Below, piece after piece: positions 23,540 through 35,863 of a stretch of DNA of 64,000 nucleotides. The notes below the pieces were generated by a model that was not told the origin of the DNA, made no database searches, and saw only the letters and a list, made by a program, of their open reading frames with translations. Source of the stretch: Botryosphaeria dothidea (Eukaryota; Ascomycota; Dothideomycetes; Botryosphaeriales; Botryosphaeriaceae). The first letter of the stretch is position 1. The number at the start of each line of letters is the position of its first letter. The stretch is from contig WWBZ02000009.1 of assembly GCA_011503125.2 (NCBI GenBank), positions 992,001-1,056,000 of the forward strand, in the 5' to 3' direction. The translations under genes and the position numbers were made by a program.

Positions 23540-24865
23540 ATGACCACACCAAAAAATCGACCCCAAGCTACGGCGCCGGGAGAGGGCCCTAGGGACTCTC
23601 CTAGGCTTCGCGAGTCCCAAAACAGTACTCAAGACAACTGCAGCCGCGAAGTGGTTAATGTAGAGGACACAGGAAGAGGCGAACAGCCTCCCCCAGTGAC
23701 TACCTCTACCCAGCCCCAATACACCCCCAAGAAACCGCAGAGCACCTAGTACAGCGTAGAATACGTTGAGAGAGCCTCAAAAACAGCAGACACCCTCCTC
23801 CAAGCCCTACAAACATCCGCTAGCCTCCCTTCAGTTCTCTCCAGCCAGGTGAAAAATTTTCTCGACATTGCCAAGACAATCTTCCAGGATCATATTACTA
23901 TCTGCCAGGAGGCAGCCACCAAGGAGCCAGGCCTTAAGGACATCCTTAAAGAGGTCCAACAGGTCCAAAAGACAGTCAACCGTATCCAGGCTACCTCTAC
24001 ACCCACACCCAATACTCGCAGCTGGGCACAAATTGCAGCCCAAGCAGCCCCGAAGCCCCCTACCCCCCTAGCCACTACTGAACTTACCCTCCACTTCCCA
24101 GAGACAGCAAATAGACAAGAAATAGCCAAGCTCTCAAATGAGGCAATTATCAGAAAGATCCAGGCAGGAAAAAGCTGGGCGTGCAAGAAAGTACTTGCTG
24201 CTAAGAAGCTCCCTAGTGGAGACGTTAAGATCTTTATACCGGATAAAGCAACTAGAACAGCCCTTCTCCAGGACCAGAAATAGACTATAGAACTAGGAAA
24301 AGAAGTTAGGCCTAACTAGCAGCTATACTTAGTGCTAGTACACAACGTCCCTCGAGAAGGAATCGACACCACAGACCCCCAAACCATCCAAACTATCTAG
24401 GAGCAGAACCTATCTCTACACCCAGAACTACGTATTAGCAAGCTGGCCTGGCTAAAGAGGAAGCTCCCAGAGGGGAAAACTCACTCGGCCATCATCCTCA
24501 GCACCACAAACCCCGAAACCGCTAACCAGATCATTAATAAGGGGCTTGTTATTAACTTTACTATCTATATAGCGCAGTACTATAACGTAGCCTTTATAGT
24601 AACCTAGTGTTTTAAGTACTAGGCCTACGGACATATCACCAACCATTATAAAAAGGAGGAAAAGTGCGGATAGTGCAGCAAGGCATATAATACTAGAGAC
24701 TGCCCTAAGGAAAGCATACAGTGCGCAAACTGCTCTCAAAAGCACACAGCCTAGAGCAACTCCTGCCCAGCACGCAGAGCCTGCCATACTAAGGCCGCCC
24801 AGGCCCGCCTAGCAGCACCAGAAAGGCACCGGGAAGGACCCCTAATAACCAAAACACAGCCTTAA
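23540..24865 (+). pseudogene. LINE ORF1 (gag-like RNA-binding protein), broken only by TAG codons
   Basis: One reading frame of 441 codons from ATG 23540 to TAA 24865 carries about eight internal stops, all TAG (for example at 23747, 24281, 24605, 24620). Each is what RIP makes from TGG (Trp) or CAG (Gln), so the intact ancestor encoded one protein. The N-terminus is Pro/Thr/Ser-rich and a helical middle follows (about residues 104-248). The C-terminal third holds retroviral-type zinc knuckles (24608-24765), e.g. C-x2-C then H, C-S-K-A-Y-N-T-R-D-C and C-A-N-C-S-Q-K-H. The protein would bind LINE RNA. The TAA is taken as the natural terminator because every other stop is TAG. Confidence 0.85.
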
Positions 24866-24989
24866 ACTAACTAGTTGACCGTTAGACCAAGGAAGAGGAT
24901 TAGGGAGGAGGAGCCGGTCAAGAGGGGACCAGGCAGGCTAAGAGACTTAAGCCGCCCCCCGCCTCCTAACTAAATAAGGTTTACCGGAC

Positions 24990-27900
24990 TTAACAGCTCA
25001 CAACACGCCTTAGAGGAGCCCGCGGGAACTTCCTCCTCACAGCCCATACCACTAGCCCCCTCGTAGCCGGACCTAGAGATAGAAGGAAGTCAATATTAGA
25101 CATAGGCTCTCTCTCTATTATATAGTATAACGTCCATAAGAGCAAGGACAGGGTAATGCTCCCGCTCTTCAAGGAAGTAGACCCAAAGATCTACTATATC
25201 CTAGCTATCCAGGAACCTTAGAGGAACCCGAGGGTCAAGACAACAGCAAGACACCCTGCCTACTATATAGTTTTTCCCTAGGAGGGAGTAGCAAGAACCT
25301 GCTTCTTTATAAGCAAGGCCATTAGCCCCGACTCCTGGCAAGCAACAGTCCATTCACCAGATCTCATCACACTATCCCTCATTACTAGGACATATACAAT
25401 CTATATCTATAACTACTACAATCCCCCGCCAGCCTCTTATACTAGTACAGCGCTAGAAACCCTATCTCTTCTACCGGAAGTTCTTAGAAAACTAGGGAAG
25501 CACATTCTCCTAGGGGACTTTAACCTCCACCATCCTATCTAGGGAGGTATAACCTCCCTAATACACTACACCCTAGCGGATAACCTAATTAAGATAGCTA
25601 CCGCAGCTAATCTTAACCTAGCCCTTCTAAGGGGCACTATTACTAGACGAGATAGTAGCAGCGAGAGTACTCTAGACCTTATCTTTATATTACGGTAGCT
25701 AGAGAAGAGAATCCTTAGCTATAGAGTTAGCCAGGAGCTCGAATCATCCTCTAACCACCTACCTATCCTTACTACACTTAATTTTTCTCCTACCCCCGCA
25801 GAACTACGCCCCCTAAGGCCCTAGTAGAAGAAAGTAGACTAGAAGAGAACTAATAATATGCTCCAATTAAAGCTCGAACACCTTAAAGCAACCCCTCTTA
25901 ACACTAAAGCAGACCTAGATTACTTTACTACACTACTCTAGGAGGCCATCCAAAGGACAATTTAGGAGACCATCCCAGTAGCGAGACCCTCGCCCTAGGC
26001 CTCTATATAATGGACAAAGAAGTGTTCGGACCTAGTGCACTAGGCTAGAGCAGCTAGAAGGAAGTGGACGGCCACAGGGAGGGAGGAGGACTAGGTAGTA
26101 TACCAAACTATTGCTAATAGCAAGAAGAGGCAGATCAGAAGAGATAGAACAAAAGTATGGCGCAGAACAGTAGCTGAGATTACTTCGGACCCATCTACAC
26201 TCTAGAAGCTCTCAAAGTAGGCAAGAACAAGGGCACTGGAACCTCCAGCCCCACCTCAGTTCCCACCCCTCCAGGGAGCAGATGAATAACTACATTACGA
26301 TAACCAGTCCAAGGCAGAAATCCTTACCAACCAGTTCTTCCCACCTCCCAGGGCCACCGACCTCTCAGATCTGGATGGGTATATATACCCAGTGCCAGTA
26401 GAGATTCCCCAAGACCTTACTGAAGAGCAGGTCCTCCACACCATCAAGAAGCTTCCCCCAGACAAGGCACCAGGCCCAGACAAGATCACCAACAGGTTCC
26501 TAAAGCAATGCGCTGAGACACTAAGGGGACCCCTCACCAGGCTCTTCCAGGGATGCCTCGCACTTGGATACCACCCTAGGCAGTTCAAAAGCTCTATTAC
26601 CGTAGTCCTCAGGAAACCACAGAGGGACGACTATACCAAAGCCAAGTTATTTAGGCCGATTGCTTTACTTAATACGCTAGGGAAGCTACTTAAGAGGATT
26701 ATAGCAGATAGAATCTCCTAGGCTACTAAAGCATACGGCCTGCTCCCTAATATATAGATAGGAGCTAGGAGAAACAGATCCGCAGTAGCAGCTCTTGACC
26801 TACTCATAGAATAGATCCATACTATCTAGGCATAAGACCTAGGGCTAGTAGCTTTAGTCCTTAGCCTAGATATCTCGGGAGCATATAACCACGTATCTTA
26901 TAGAAGGCTTCTCTACAATATAAGGATGGCAAAACTCCCAGAATAGGTAGAAAGATTTACCCGATCCTTTCTATAGGACCGTACCACTCAGCTATCCTTC
27001 GGAGACTTCACTAGTCTACTAATCTAGACCTTAACTAGGATTCCCTAGGGATCCTTACTATCGCCGATACTCTACCTATTCTTTATATCTAACCTACTTA
27101 CACAGCTACGTAGGGGTAATACCTTCCCCCTTAGATTCGTCGATAATACTAATATTCTAACCTTTAGTAGATCTATAGAACAGAACTATAGGACACTAGA
27201 GGGAGTATATTAAATTTGCGAGTACTGGGCAGCTACCTACGGGTCAGCTTTCTCGCCCGATAAGTATTACCTTATTTATTTTATAAGGAAACTAAGGAGA
27301 TTTAATATAGTAGCAGGGATCCGTATCCCTAGATTTACTAGATGCCTAGAGCCTATAATTAAGATTCTAGGAGTCTACGTAGATAACAAGCTTAGATAGG
27401 AACTCTATATTAGGGAAATAGGAGCTAAGGTAATTAAATAGTATATATCTCTCTCTAGACTCGCGGCGTCTACCTAGAGAGCCTTATTTACTAAAGCCCG
27501 TTATATCTATGCGGCCGTAGTAAGGCTAGTTCTTACCTACGGCTATAGGGTATAGCATACCCTAGAGAGAATCCTAGGGTAAAGAAAAATAACCATCCAG
27601 CCACTAAAGAAGATCTAAAACCAGTACCTACGCACTATCTTAGGGGCGTATAAGTTAACTAGTATATAAACCTTAGAGTATAAGATAGGGATTCCCCTAC
27701 TCTTACTACACCTAGACGAACTAGTACTAGCCTAGGCTATTAGAGCTAGGGATAGCCTAGTCGCGATAGTAGTAGAGGAAACTTGCTAGAGTATTAAATA
27801 GATAGCTCGGGCTACTCTAAGTACTAGAGGCGCTACTAGCCCTACTAGAAGAACCCTGCTTAGAAAAAAGATAAACTTACTTCTTAACTACTACCCCTCT

Positions 27901-28400
27901 ACCTACTAGAGTCTTCCGGAGCGAACGAAGCTACGTATAGTATATAGAAATAAGTAGAAGGAGAGATAGATAAAGTCTACTAGCTAGGAAAGATAAGATA
28001 AGCTAGTAGCCTAAAGTATATAGTAGAACCTAAAAATTAGATAAATCTATAGCGAACTATCTAAGCTATAGAGTATACTCGCTACCCTACTACGTATAGA
28101 GTATATTAGACTAGAGGACTTCCTCTTAAGGCGTAAGGTGCTAGGATATCCTAGTTCTACCTATCTATACGGCTAGTATAGATAAACCCTAAAGTATATC
28201 CTCCTCTTCTACTCCTACTTCTAATAAGATAGGATATAGATACTCTAAAGGGTAGGAACTACGGACTACTACTCCCTCCTCTTAATAAAGAAGGGGATTA
28301 AAGTAGTAATAGACTAGTTCTTACGCCTAGGGCTACTTAAGCAATTTAGCCTAGTAAGAAAACTAATATAGGAAGATAACTAGGAAGAGGAACTAGGAGG
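24990..28400 (+). pseudogene. LINE ORF2: AP endonuclease - reverse transcriptase, RIP-broken
   Basis: Through-stop translation shows an apurinic-like endonuclease (about 25110-25790; landmarks Y-N-V-H near 25126, L-A-I-Q-E-P near 25200, G-D-F-N-L near 25520, S-N-H-L-P near 25750). The reverse transcriptase follows (about 26390-27400); 26392-26721 is an open stretch reading D-K-A-P-G-P-D-K-I-T-N-R-F and, later, R-P-I-A-L-L-N-T-L-G-K. The catalytic F-x-D-D box reads F-V-D-N-T at about 27133-27147, a D-to-N change typical of RIP. The C-terminal half has an L-x-Y-G-x-R block near 27530 and a cysteine-rich end near 28140-28220. I could not identify an RNase H domain. Confidence 0.85.
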
Positions 28401-30209
28401 ATAACTAGGACTACTAGGACTACTAGAACCCGGATAACTACGAGAATAAGAACTAAAGAGATAGATCTAGTAGGTAAATATAGGGCTACTATAGTAGCCG
28501 CTACTAGTAAGAAGGAAAAATAAGAACTAGTATAGGATAGTATACCTAGAGAGAGAGGAGGGGTTTTTACTAGGCGAAAAGGTTTTCCCCCTCGTATAAA
28601 ATAACTATAGATAGCCAGCCCCGCATAGACCCGTAAGGGAACTATATCGGGAAGAAATAAATTTATCTATCTATCTATCTATATTTAAGCTAGTTATTCT
28701 TAGAGGAAGCTTCTTATAGTATTTAATCTTTTAACTAACCGGTCTACTCTAATTACTTCTACTTTTCTAGTATCTTAGTAGATTTTTATAGGCTCTAAGC
28801 TAGTACGTAGATAGAATCCGTTATCGGCGAAGAATAGCGATATACTAGTTAATACGCTAATATACGTATTAGCTATAAATTTAGCTTTAGATAGAAAGTC
28901 GACCTAGTTATCTTACGCGTAGTTAATATATATCCGGAGGTACTTTTTAAGATCTTTAATAGAGCTCTCGCTCTAGCCGTTAGTCTAGGAGTAAAAGATA
29001 GTTAATATTTTAACCTTTACGTTATATCGTTCTATAATTCTTCTATAGATATAGAAGTCTATAGCGCTACCTCGGTCGAAGATAATATTTATTAGAAAAC
29101 CTCGTATATAAAAGAGGCGGCGGTTTAGAGCCTCTACGGTTTCTTTAGTATCTAGTATTATTATTAGCTCGTAGATCTTTTCTTTAGTTAAACGGTCTAT
29201 AATAACTAGATAGTATTAATATCTTTAATTCTTTCTAGTATATAGCGGTAGTTTTTCTATAAAGTCTAGGGTTACGTAGAGCTACTTCTATTAGAGAATA
29301 GATAGCGATTTAAGTAGTTCTTACTTTTACTCTAAGTATAGCTTATAGCGGCGGTAGTAGTAATAGTTCTTATAGAAACGAGTAACGTCTTCTCTTTATC
29401 TAGCCTACTAGTAGTTTTCTATAAGCTCTCTATATATAACTTTAGGTTCTAGATATTCTATAAGTAGTTTTTCGTAGTAATTCTATAGAAGGCGTAGGCG
29501 TAGTAGTTAGTAGTCTAGAATAATAAGCGCGTCTTTTAGCTATATCTAACTATCTTTTACTAAGAAGTCCTAAATATTTTTCTTATAGCCCTTCCTAATT
29601 AAGTAGCTTAGTATACGTCTATCTCTAGTATTAATACTTCTACGGAGGTCCTAGATTACTCTATTCTTCTCGTAGGCTTCGCTAATAAGTATATCGAGGT
29701 CTTTTTATCTAGCTTTTTAGATTTTCTAAGCTTTCTAAGTTTTCTAGGTCTAGTTATCTTCCGGCTCTTAAGAGTCTAACTTCTTCTCCTCTAGGTTATT
29801 AATAGTAAAAAGAATAGAATTAATAGCGATCTTTATATTAGGTTCTAGGTTTAAGTCCCGAAGTAGTTATTAGAACCGGTATTACTTTCTTAGGTCGTTA
29901 ATTCCTTACGGTAAGTCCTACGTTCTTCTTATAAGCGAGTCTAGCTTCTCTTCTTATTTACCTAGCCGGTAGAAGATAATAAAGTTAAAGACGAATAGAA
30001 ATTTAGCCTAGCGGGCTTAGCGGCTAGTTAGCTACTTAGTTATTATAAAATACTCTAGGTTCTTATAATTTATAAGTATCTTAATAGGCTTATCTATAGA
30101 AGTACTTATAAGTTCTAGTTTCTAAGTCTTAAAGAAGCGAATAATAGTAAGTAGCTCTTTATCGTAGATTATATAGTTATACTAGCCGCGAAATCCTACT
30201 ATACGCGTC

Positions 30210-31670
30210 CTCGTCGCCGCGACTAGTAATATCTATTAGAGAAGAGTCTCTAATAGATAGCTAAGTATAGAGGTAATAATTAGTAGTCTATAATACGCTA
30301 TTATAGGCTATTAGGGTGCGGCTTTAACGCGATAAAAATTTTTTATCGATGCGCCGACCGCGACTATAACTACGCTACCTACTACCTCCGCTTAGATAAC
30401 GCGACTATCTATCTAAGAAGGCCTATCGAGAAAAACTAAGATACGAAAACTACCCGACGTACGACTATCTAGCTCGTAGCTAGGCCCGATACTAGTCTAT
30501 CTAGTTAGCCGATATAGACGCGCTCTAGGCGTATAATAGGATACCCTTAGGCTTATACCGGCTCTAAGATCGCTAAGAACGCGGCGAGGGCGTAGAGAAA
30601 CCTCTTTTCTAAAAACTTATTAAGACTAACGTATTATAGACCCTCGGTACGAAACCTATTAAGGCCTCGAGGTCTCCGACCGCGAAGCTCTTATTAAGGC
30701 CTAACCTCGAGAACTCGTTAAGGCCTCTCTAAGAGAGCCGATCCGGTACGTATATAGAAGATCTAATAGAGAGTCTTAATAGGCGTAGTGCTCGTAACCT
30801 AGCACGATACGACCGGTCGGCTCGACGAGACGAAAATATAGATAAGCTCTAGGAAAGGAAAATATAGGCTAGCTTCGACGGCCCTTAGCGAATCTATTAA
30901 GCAAGCGTCTAGGCGACTTAATAAAGGGTCTTAATAGGCGTAGAGTACGTAATCTATAACGATAATATAGGCTAGCGGTAAGAGGAGGCTCTCGAGAAGT
31001 TATAGGCTAGTCGCGTAGAGACTTAATACGTTAAAAATATAGGCTAGCTTAGAATAAGAGAAGATATAAGCTTAGTTAGTAAGAGCGGGTAGAGTAGGTC
31101 GCCCGGCGTAGGATCTAGTCCGTTACCCCTTCTATAAGATACGGTCGGCCTATTATAAGGAGACCCTTATAGGTAACGCGAAACGGGGACCTAGTAAGTA
31201 TAGGGTATTACGCCTCTATATAATATCTAGGCTACCCGCGGGGCGTAGTACGTAGTAGCTACTACTAGCTCCGAGGATCTTACTTCTTCGCTAGACTCTA
31301 ACTCTTAGTATATCTAGATAGTAGATAGAATTATATTCTAGCCGGAGAGACTACTACGTAGCTTAAGAGAACGGATACGCGTATTAGTATATATAGAGAC
31401 GGGACTATTCGCCTCTAAACTAACGCTAAAGTAAACGAGAATAAATAACTAAGAGCTTTTAGAATAGAGCGCCGGCGATATATACTTAAAAAGTAAATAG
31501 GAATTACTTAGATAGAAGGGGTTTAGCCCGGCTCTAACTATAGAGGCCGTAATAAGAAGCGGCTAAAAACTAGAATAGGGGTCTAGATAGACCTTTAGGA
31601 GACTAGAGGTTATAGGTATATCGAACCCTACTATAACTTTATATATAGATATAATTATATAATTTTCTAC
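30210..31670 (+). repeat. Chimera 5' module, copy 1 (1461 bp)
   Basis: Direct repeat with 31671-33130, differing mainly at transition sites. It starts CTCGTCGCCGCG, is rich in CpG, and has a near-perfect palindrome at 30328-30353 (CGCGATAAAAA arms). Internal short repeats recur: ATATAGGCTAGC several times and CTTAATAGGCGTAG twice. No protein motif can be recognised through the stops. It is preceded by 26 bp (30184-30209) found only here. The 3' end is AT-rich (ATAATTATATAA). Confidence 0.88.
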
Positions 31671-33130
31671 CTCGTCGCCGCGGCTAGTAATATCTATTAG
31701 AGAAAAGTCTCTAATAGGTAGCTAAGTATAGAGGTAATAATTAGTAGTCTATAATACGCTATTATAGGCTATTAGAATACGGCTTCGACGCGATAAAAAT
31801 TTTTTATCGACGCGCCGACCGCGACTATAACTACGCTACCTACTACCTCCGCTTAGATAACGCGACTATCTATCTAGAAAGGCCTATCGAGGGAAACTAA
31901 AATACGAAAACTATCTAACGTATAACTACCTAGCTTATAGCTAGGCCCGATACTAGTCTATTTAGCTAGCCGATATAGACGCGCCCTAGGCGTATAATAG
32001 AATATTCTTAGGCTTATACCGGCTCTAAGATCGCTAAGAACGCGGCGAGAGCGTAGGAGAACCTCTTTTCTAAGAACTTATTAAGACTAACGTATTATAG
32101 ACTCTCGGTACGAAATCTATTAAAGCCTCGAGGCCTCCGACTGCGAAGCCCTTATTAAGGCCTAATCTCGAGAACTCGTTAAGGCCTCTCTAAGAGAGCC
32201 GATCCGGTACGTATATAGGAGACTTAATAGAGGGTCTTAATAGGCGTAGTACTCGTAACCTAGCACGATACGACTAGTCGGCTCGACGAGACGAAAATAT
32301 AGGTAAGCTCTAGAAAAGAGAAATATAGGCTAGCTTCGACGGCCCTTAGCGAATTTATTAAGCGGGCGTCTAGGCGACTTAACGGAGGGTCTTAATAGGC
32401 GTAGAGTACGTAATCTATAACGATAATATAGGCTAGCGGTAAGAGGAGACTCTTAAAAAGTTATAGACTAGTCGCGTAGAGACTTAATACGTTAGAAATA
32501 TAGGCTAGCTTAGAATAAGAGGGGATATAAGCTTAGTTAGTAGGAGCGGGTAGAGTAGATCGCCCGGCGTAAGATCTAGTCCGTTACTCCTTCTATAAGA
32601 TACGGTCGGCCTATTATAGAGAGACCCTTATAGATAACGCGAAACGGGGACCTAGTAAGTATAGGGTATTACGCCTCTATATAATATCTAGGCTACTCGC
32701 GGGGCGTAGTACGTAGTAGCTACTACTAGCTCCGAGGACCTTACTCCTTCGCTAGACTCTAACCCTCGGTATATCTAGATAGTAGATAGGATTACGTCCT
32801 AGCCGGAGAGACTACTACGTAGCTCGAGAGAACGAATACGCGTATTAGTATATATAGAGACGGGACTATTCGCCTCTAAACTAACGCTAAAGTAAACGAG
32901 AATAAATAACTAGGAGCTTTTAGAATAGAGCGCCGGCGATATATACTTAAGGAGTAAATAGAAATTACTTAGATAGAAGGGGTTTAGCCCGGCCCTAACT
33001 ATAGAGGCCGTAATAAGAAGCGGCTAAAAACTAGAATAGGAGCCTAGATAGACCTTTAGGAGACTAGAGGTTATAGGTATATCGAACCCTACTATAACTT
33101 TATATATAAATATAATTATATAATTTCCTA
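31671..33130 (+). repeat. Chimera 5' module, copy 2 (1460 bp), joined to LINE
   Basis: Tandem partner of 30210-31670, head to tail without spacer. The palindrome is at 31789-31814. It ends at a junction with the LINE RT region, where the module end (CCTAC) and the LINE (CCACCT in copy L3 near 26340) share a few bases, as expected of template switching at microhomology. Confidence 0.88.
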
Positions 33131-35462
33131 CCTATCTTCTAGGGCTACCGACCTCTTAGATCTAGATAGGTATATATATCTAGTACTAGTAGAGATTCCC
33201 TAAGACCTTACTAAAGAGTAGGTCCTCTATACTATTAAGAAGCTTTTCTTAGATAAGATACTAGGCCTAGATAAGATTACTAATAGATTTCTAAAGTAAT
33301 ACGCTAAGATACTAAGGGGACCCCTTACTAAACTCTTTTAGAAATGCCTCGTACTTAGATACTATTCTAGGTAGTTTAAAAGCTCTATTATCGTAGTTCT
33401 TAGAAAACTATAGAGGGACGACTATACTAAAGCTAAGTTATTTAGGCCGATTACTTTACTTAATACGCTAGGGAAGCTACTTAAGAGAATTATAGTAGAT
33501 AGAATCTCCTAGGCTACTAAAGTATACGGCCTACTTCCTAATATATAGATAGGAGCTAGGAGAAATAGATCCGTAGTAGTAGCTCTTAATCTACTTATAG
33601 AATAGATCTATACTATCTAGGTATAAGACCTAGGGCTAGTAGCTTTAGTCCTTAGCCTAGATATCTCGAGAGTATATAACTACGTATTTTATAGAAGGCT
33701 TCTCTATAATATAAGAATAGTAAAACTCCTAGAATAGGTAGAAAGATTTACTCGATCCTTTCTATAGGACCGTACTACTTAGCTATCCTTCGGAGACTTT
33801 ACTAGTCTACTAATTTAGACCTTAACTAGGATTCTCTAGGGATCCTTACTATCGCCGATACTCTATCTATTCTTTATATCTAACCTACTTATATAGCTAC
33901 GTAGAAGTAATACCTTCCCTCTTAGATTCGTCGATAATACTAATATTCTAACCTTTAGTAGATCTATAGAATAGAACTATAGGATACTAGAGGGAGTATA
34001 TTAAATTTACGAGTACTAGGTAGCTACCTACGGGTTAGCTTTCTCGCCCGATAAGTATTACCTTATTTATTTTATAAGAAAACTAAGGAGATTTAATATA
34101 GTAGTAGGGATCCGTATTTCTAGATTTACTAGATACTTAGAGCCTATAATTAAGATTTTAGGAGTCTACGTAGATAATAAGCTTAGATAGGAATCCTATA
34201 TTAGGGAAATAGGAGCTAAGATAATTAAATAGTATATATCTCTCTCTAGACTCGCGGCGTCTACCTAGGGAGCCTTATTTACTAAAGCCCGTTATATCTA
34301 TACGGCCGTAGTAAGGCTAGTTCTTACCTACGGCTATAGGGTATAGTATACCCTAGAGGAAATCCTAGGGTAGAGAAAAATAACTATCTAGCTACTAAAG
34401 AAGATCTAAAACTAGTACCTACGTACTATCTTAGGGGCGTATAAGTTAACTAGTATATAAACCTTAGAGTATAAGATAGAAATTCTCCTACTCTTACTAT
34501 ACCTAGACGAACTAGTACTAGCCTAGGCTATTAGAGCTAGAAATAGCCTAGTCGCGATAGTAGTAGAGGAAACTTACTAAAGTATTAAATAGATAGCTCG
34601 GGCTACTTTAAGTACTAGAGGCGCTACTAGCCCTACTAGAAGAACCCTACTTAGAAAAAAGATAAACTTACTTCTTAACTACTATTCCTCTACCTACTAG
34701 AGTCTTCCGAAGCGAACGAAGCTACGTATAGTATATAGGAATAAGTAGAAGAAGAGATAGATAAAGTCTACTAGCTAGGGAAGATAAGATAAGCTAGTAG
34801 CCTAAAGTATATAGTAGAACCTAAAAATTAGATAAATCTATAGCGAACTATCTAAGCTATAGAGTATACTCGCTACTCTACTACGTATAGAGTATATTAG
34901 ACTAGAGGACTTCCTCTTAAGGCGTAAGGTACTAGAGTACCTTAGTTCTATCTATCTATACGGCTAGTATAGATAAATTCTAAAGTATATCCTCCTTTTT
35001 TACCCCTACTTCTAATAGAGTAGAGTATAGATACTCTAAAGGGTAGGGACTACGGACTACTACTTCCTCCTCTTAATAAAGAAGGGGATTAAAGTAGTAA
35101 TAGACTAGTTCTTACGCCTAGGACTACTTAAGTAATTTAGCCTAGTAAGGAAACTAATATAGGAAGATAACTAGGAAGAGGAACTAGGAGAATAACTAGA
35201 ACTACTAGGACTACTAGGACCCGGATAACTACGAGAATAAGAACTAAAGAGATAGGTCTAGTAGGTAAATATAGGGCTACTATAGTAGCCGCTACTAGTA
35301 AAAAGAAAAAATAAGAACTAGTATAGGATAGTATACCTAGAGAGAGAGAAGAGGTTTTTACTAGGCGAAAAGGTTTTCCCTCTCGTGTAAAATAACTATA
35401 GATAGCTAGCCCCGTATAGACCCGTAAGGGAACTATATCGGGAAGAAATAAATTTATCTATC
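33131..35462 (+). mobile_element. LINE 3' portion of the chimera
   Basis: Colinear with 26340-28679 of the full-length LINE: reverse transcriptase from just upstream of the P-x-D-K-A-P-G-like block, the F-V-D-N-T site near 33935, the cysteine-rich end and the ATCT tail. Heavily RIPped. Its 5' boundary differs from the truncation points of the other copies. Confidence 0.9.
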
Positions 35463-35863
35463 TATATAGTTATACTTAGTTAAGGATATTTTCTTAGAAA
35501 AGTATATAACTAGTTTAAGTACTCCGTCGTATATCTACGATAGAATATCTATACTAATAAAGTCTAAGACATCCGTTTTAACCTATATTTTCTTTTTAAG
35601 GTCGAAATATATAAGGATAGGTGCGGAGGTAAATATAGCTTATAGTTAGTTAAAGGTAGCTTATTTCTTATTATCCTATATAAACTTCTAGTATTTTATC
35701 TTACGTTTTTTATTCCTAGTTATAAATTATTCTTCTTTTATTATCTTAGTAAGGGGGCGTACTATATAGGAGAAGTTCTTAATAAAGCGGCGGTAGAAGT
35801 TTATAAAGCTAAGGAAGGCTTATATACCCTTAACTAACGTCGGTACCTTCTAGTTAATAATAG

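Larger units (their letters stand above)
23531..28679 (+). mobile_element. Full-length Tad1-like LINE (copy L3)
   Basis: 5.15-kb non-LTR retrotransposon inserted in the integrase of gypsy B. It is flanked by the 14-bp duplication TATATTTAAGCTAG (23517-23530 and 28680-28693); joining the flanks restores the integrase. It begins with an A-rich run right before the ORF1 ATG and ends in an (ATCT)n tail. ORF1 (23540-24865) and ORF2 (about 24990-28400) follow the usual plan. The 5' half (23540-24500, 26160-26650) is only lightly RIPped, whereas most of 26700-28679 is strongly hit, so this is the reference copy for the others. It is probably among the youngest insertions in the window. Confidence 0.94.
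30184..35462 (+). mobile_element. Chimeric retroelement: duplicated unknown module fused to a LINE 3' end (L4)
   Basis: A 5279-bp insertion in the RNase H of gypsy B, bounded by one 14-bp duplication TATATAGTTATACT (30170-30183 and 35463-35476). Joining the flanks restores the RNase H reading (K-Y-N-Y then Y-D-K-E-L-L). The right 2.33 kb (33131-35462) is an ordinary LINE 3' portion, RT to ATCT tail. The left 2.95 kb is two tandem copies of a 1.46-kb sequence absent from the full-length LINE. Because one target duplication encloses everything, the module and LINE tail probably entered together. This resembles MINE of Magnaporthe, where an unrelated sequence (WEIRD) is joined 5' to MGL LINE ends by template switching. 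An alternative is later tandem duplication of a single module. Confidence 0.82.

Noticed and set aside
30210..33130. The paired 1.46-kb units as LTRs of an element without interior
   Set aside because: They abut head to tail with no interior, show no TG...CA ends and no 5-bp duplication. The enclosing duplication is of LINE type.
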